Of a stretch of DNA of 64,000 bases, positions 61,771-64,000 are shown piece after piece; within the stretch, counting starts at the first letter, position 1; every line of letters starts with the position of its first letter. The notes under the pieces were generated by a model. It saw only the letters and a list, made by a program, of their open reading frames with translations, was not told the DNA's origin and did not search any database. The position numbers were made by a program, and so were the translations under genes. The DNA comes from Deltaproteobacteria bacterium (lineage in GTDB: Bacteria; Desulfobacterota; DSM-4660; Desulfatiglandales; Desulfatiglandaceae): NCBI GenBank assembly GCA_021737785.1, contig JAIPDI010000025.1, forward strand, positions 1 to 64,000. Reading direction: 5' to 3'.

Positions 61771-64000
61771 TCACGGGCTCAGGGTTTCGTGCAGGTCCTG
61801 ATCCGTTGATCCGGTCCCCAGCGAGGGCCGGAAAAGTACCGCACTCAGCAGTTCTTCCAGATACCCCTGATTTCTGTATGGGCTGTCAGCGGCATTCGAC
61901 GGGCATACCGAGATGCAGTTGCCGCACCCCTTACAGAGGGCCTCGTCCACCTTTGCCACCCACCCGCCCACGGTGTTCTCGTGGAGGGTCACGGCCTGGT
62001 AGGGGCAGATACGAGTGCAGCGGCCGCAGCCCCGGCAACGATCTTCGTCCACCACCACAGTGAATCCCTTGCTCTGTCTCGGCCCCCGGGGCATGATGGC
62101 GGCGGCAAGGGCGGCGGCCGCAGCGCCGGCCCTTCGTTGAGACACGGGAATCCCCGAGGGATAGGCCTTGAACAGTCCCGCGATGGGGGTGGCACCGGGA
62201 TAGGCAAAGGGAATTCCCGAGAGGTCGCTCTTTTGCATGGACGGCGACAGCATGATGCTCGGGAGACCCTCCTGGGGAATGTAGGGGATCAGCGCTCTCG
62301 CCTTGTTTCCTAAGATGATGGCCCCCACCTGCATCACCTGAGAAAACCCGTCGGTCTCGACAAATATCTGAAAATTGCCCAGGTTGCCGCTCATGCCGTT
62401 GACCCTGGACCCCTCGAAACAGTGGATGTTCGGATGGGCCAGTTCCGTTGACAGCGGTTTTTCACGGGTCCCGAACAAAAACACCTCAAGCCCGGCAGAG
62501 GCCAATGTCTGGGCACTGCTGACAGCGGCTTCAGACTCGCCGATGACTGCGGTGGCAAAATTGTATATTCTTACCGGGGCCGGCAGGGGCCGCAGGGTCC
62601 TGGCCCTGCTGATGGATCGGTCGATCAGTCCGGAAAACCGTTCCATGGCCGCATCCCGGTCATGTGCCAGATACCGGAGGGCCTCGCCCCTCAGATTGCA
62701 GGTCTCCACCATGGCGCGGCTGACGCCTGTCCCATGGAAGAGGGCGTCCTTCAATCGACTGCGTTGATCTGTGCAGGCACTGCATACGAAGTCGAGGGGG
62801 CAGCACACACACGACGCAAGGACCACCCGGGTCAACCCCTTTTCACGGATCGCCCGCAGAATGCCGGACGTCCCTTCCACGACGCATGCAGCGGGCATGA
62901 CCTCGGCGTGGACGATTTCCTCTCTTTGCGTCAGGGCCTCGACATATGGATTCATCTCGTCTATCCAGCCGAAGGCATCATTGCACCGGCATACGAAGAC
63001 GCCCATGCGGATCTCAGGGGACAGGTCCGGGTCCGGGGGGAGGAATGAGACGCCGCGGCCTCTCGGTCGCTGGGAGGTCCCGCCCAACAATACCATGGCC
63101 TGGGCCGCAGCGGCAAAGCCACGGACAATCATGGCATTTACATCCGATTTGGCGGCCTTGGGACCATAGGCCCTGAGTACATCTTCTCCTTTGACCGCGG
63201 GCGCTGCTTCCGGGTCGGCGATAATCACCACCCCTGCATGCTCCACCCCCTCTTCCGCCTGTTGCTGGTGCTGAATGGCACTCAAAGAGCCGCAGGCCTC
63301 GGTGCAGAGGAGGCATTCGGAACAGATCCCGCACTGGAGGCACCGTTCGGCCTCCGATATGACCTGGGATTCGCTCAGACCCAGGGCCACCTCCAAGAAG
63401 TTATCTTTTCTGATGGCCGGTTGTCTCTCAGCCATGGTGGGCCGGGCAAGAGAGGGGATGTCTTCGGGGATCTGAAGATACTCCCGGGCTTCGGGTCTCG
63501 ATGAGCCATTCAGCGGGATCTCTTCTTTGCTGAGGGCCGTATGCACCGAACGGGCGACCGCCCTGCCCGAGGCCATGGACTGGACCACACTGGAGGGACC
63601 TGTCACTGCATCGCCTGCCGCATAGACGCCGTCCATATTCGTGCGTCCGGCTTCATCAGCCTCCAGGAAGCCGTAAGGTGTGGTCCGAAGCCCGGCAGGG
63701 TCTCCCTTTCCACTGGATTCGGTCGGGGCGGGAAAGGCGCCTGCCTGGCCGATGGCCACAATGACCCTGGAGAAATTGAGCTCAAAAGGCTCTGACGCGG
63801 GAACCATGACCGGCCATGCAATGCCGTTGGCATCAGGGGGGCCCGGTTGTGTGGACCGGCAGGTTAGATGGGTCAGCCTTCCGTTGCGGCCGGAAAAGGC
63901 CGTCACCTGGGTCTGATCCACGATGGCGATGCCCTCTTCCTTGGCCTGCTTGACCTCTTCTCTGTCTGCCGGTATCTGGTCTTGGGAAAACCACGAAATA
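61771..64000 (-). CDS. GltD/HdrA-like FAD- and Fe-S oxidoreductase (5' end beyond the right edge)
   Basis: The frame is open to base 64000 (upstream codons read ISWFSQDQIPADREEV), so only the C-terminal 740 or so residues are seen. The first part resembles the GltD/NfnB NAD(P)H:Fe-S subunit (VIVAIGQAGAFP, GVYAAGDAVTGP). The middle has CLQCGICSECLLCTEAC, then an HdrA-like segment MGVFVCRCNDAFGWID with CVCCPLDFVCSAC. The end carries two 4Fe-4S motifs (CRGCGRCTRICP, CKGCGNCISVCP). It is the first gene of the Hdr module and likely brings NAD(P)H electrons in or takes them out. Stop TGA at 61771. Confidence 0.88.
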   Translation of the reverse strand, partial: ISWFSQDQIPADREEVKQAKEEGIAIVDQTQVTAFSGRNGRLTHLTCRSTQPGPPDANGIAWPVMVPASEPFELNFSRVIVAIGQAGAFPAPTESSGKGDPAGLRTTPYGFLEADEAGRTNMDGVYAAGDAVTGPSSVVQSMASGRAVARSVHTALSKEEIPLNGSSRPEAREYLQIPEDIPSLARPTMAERQPAIRKDNFLEVALGLSESQVISEAERCLQCGICSECLLCTEACGSLSAIQHQQQAEEGVEHAGVVIIADPEAAPAVKGEDVLRAYGPKAAKSDVNAMIVRGFAAAAQAMVLLGGTSQRPRGRGVSFLPPDPDLSPEIRMGVFVCRCNDAFGWIDEMNPYVEALTQREEIVHAEVMPAACVVEGTSGILRAIREKGLTRVVLASCVCCPLDFVCSACTDQRSRLKDALFHGTGVSRAMVETCNLRGEALRYLAHDRDAAMERFSGLIDRSISRARTLRPLPAPVRIYNFATAVIGESEAAVSSAQTLASAGLEVFLFGTREKPLSTELAHPNIHCFEGSRVNGMSGNLGNFQIFVETDGFSQVMQVGAIILGNKARALIPYIPQEGLPSIMLSPSMQKSDLSGIPFAYPGATPIAGLFKAYPSGIPVSQRRAGAAAAALAAAIMPRGPRQSKGFTVVVDEDRCRGCGRCTRICPYQAVTLHENTVGGWVAKVDEALCKGCGNCISVCPSNAADSPYRNQGYLEELLSAVLFRPSLGTGSTDQDLHETLSP

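Noticed and set aside
1-64000. CRISPR array, tRNA, rRNA or prophage genes
   Set aside because: No regular direct repeats, cloverleafs, rRNA blocks or phage structural genes were seen on reading.

Overview
The window looks like the origin region of a chromosome from a strictly anaerobic deltaproteobacterium (Desulfobacterota), probably a sulfate reducer or syntroph that degrades aromatic compounds. This is inferred from gene content: a three-gene set for the dienoyl-CoA steps of anaerobic benzoyl-CoA degradation, Hdr-type flavin/iron-sulfur electron-transfer proteins (one with an in-frame UGA that reads as selenocysteine), a sulfide-to-homocysteine gene pair (DUF39 plus NIL ferredoxin), and a methylmalonyl-CoA mutase beside a Na+-pumping decarboxylase. 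No dissimilatory sulfate-reduction gene lies in the window, so the electron acceptor is unproven.

Layout. 0-1 kb: the 5' part of dnaA (minus) and a candidate oriC of DnaA boxes plus an AT-rich tract, then ddl. 2-5.3 kb: a thioesterase, an Rrf2 regulator with a strong promoter and tandem operator, a MOSC protein and the DUF39/NIL-ferredoxin pair. 5.4-9 kb: a secreted Cys-rich protein and a DUF2318/FtsX/ABC ATPase set. 9-16 kb: ATP-type PEP carboxykinase and a HlyD/double-ABC/two-permease exporter. 16.2-20.7 kb: a 162-bp palindromic element, then a lysine 2,3-aminomutase-like radical SAM enzyme, two ATP-grasp ligases and a GNAT acetyltransferase, which together look like an uncharacterised beta-amino-acid peptide pathway. 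21-28.9 kb (minus): a nucleotidyltransferase pair, an MshEN-7TMR-DISM hybrid kinase, an Hpt protein, a dead truncated kinase, a PAS kinase with a Cys-rich insert, and an MBL hydrolase interrupted by TGA.

29.3-31.8 kb: two perfect parS sites exactly 60 bp apart, parA, parB and plsY. 32-33.3 kb: DUF3842, CooT and an MBL protein, then a candidate structured RNA. 33.7-38.3 kb: a biotin carrier protein, OadG-like and OadB subunits, and both mutase subunits. 38.3-42.4 kb (minus): the benzoyl-CoA pathway genes. 42.7-45.6 kb: threonine synthase, endonuclease III with an altered cluster ligand, a lipoprotein and a cupin. 46-47.6 kb: CvfB-like protein, small basic protein, cold-shock protein and HU. 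48.2-51.8 kb (minus): a QseE/QseG/QseF-like kinase, lipoprotein and sigma-54 regulator. 52.6-57.5 kb: small proteins, a seven-helix membrane protein and an AmpG-like transporter. 57.7-64 kb (minus): a three-gene Hdr/MvhD/GltD electron-transfer module whose HdrA is split in a naive ORF call by a UGA followed by a good bacterial SECIS hairpin.

How it fits together: benzoyl-CoA breakdown produces CoA thioesters and low-potential electrons; Hdr-type flavoproteins are the kind of machinery that handles such electrons, and methylmalonyl-CoA and PEP carboxykinase connect C3/C4 intermediates to gluconeogenesis. Many gene borders carry short degenerate word-like repeats that the genes do not explain.
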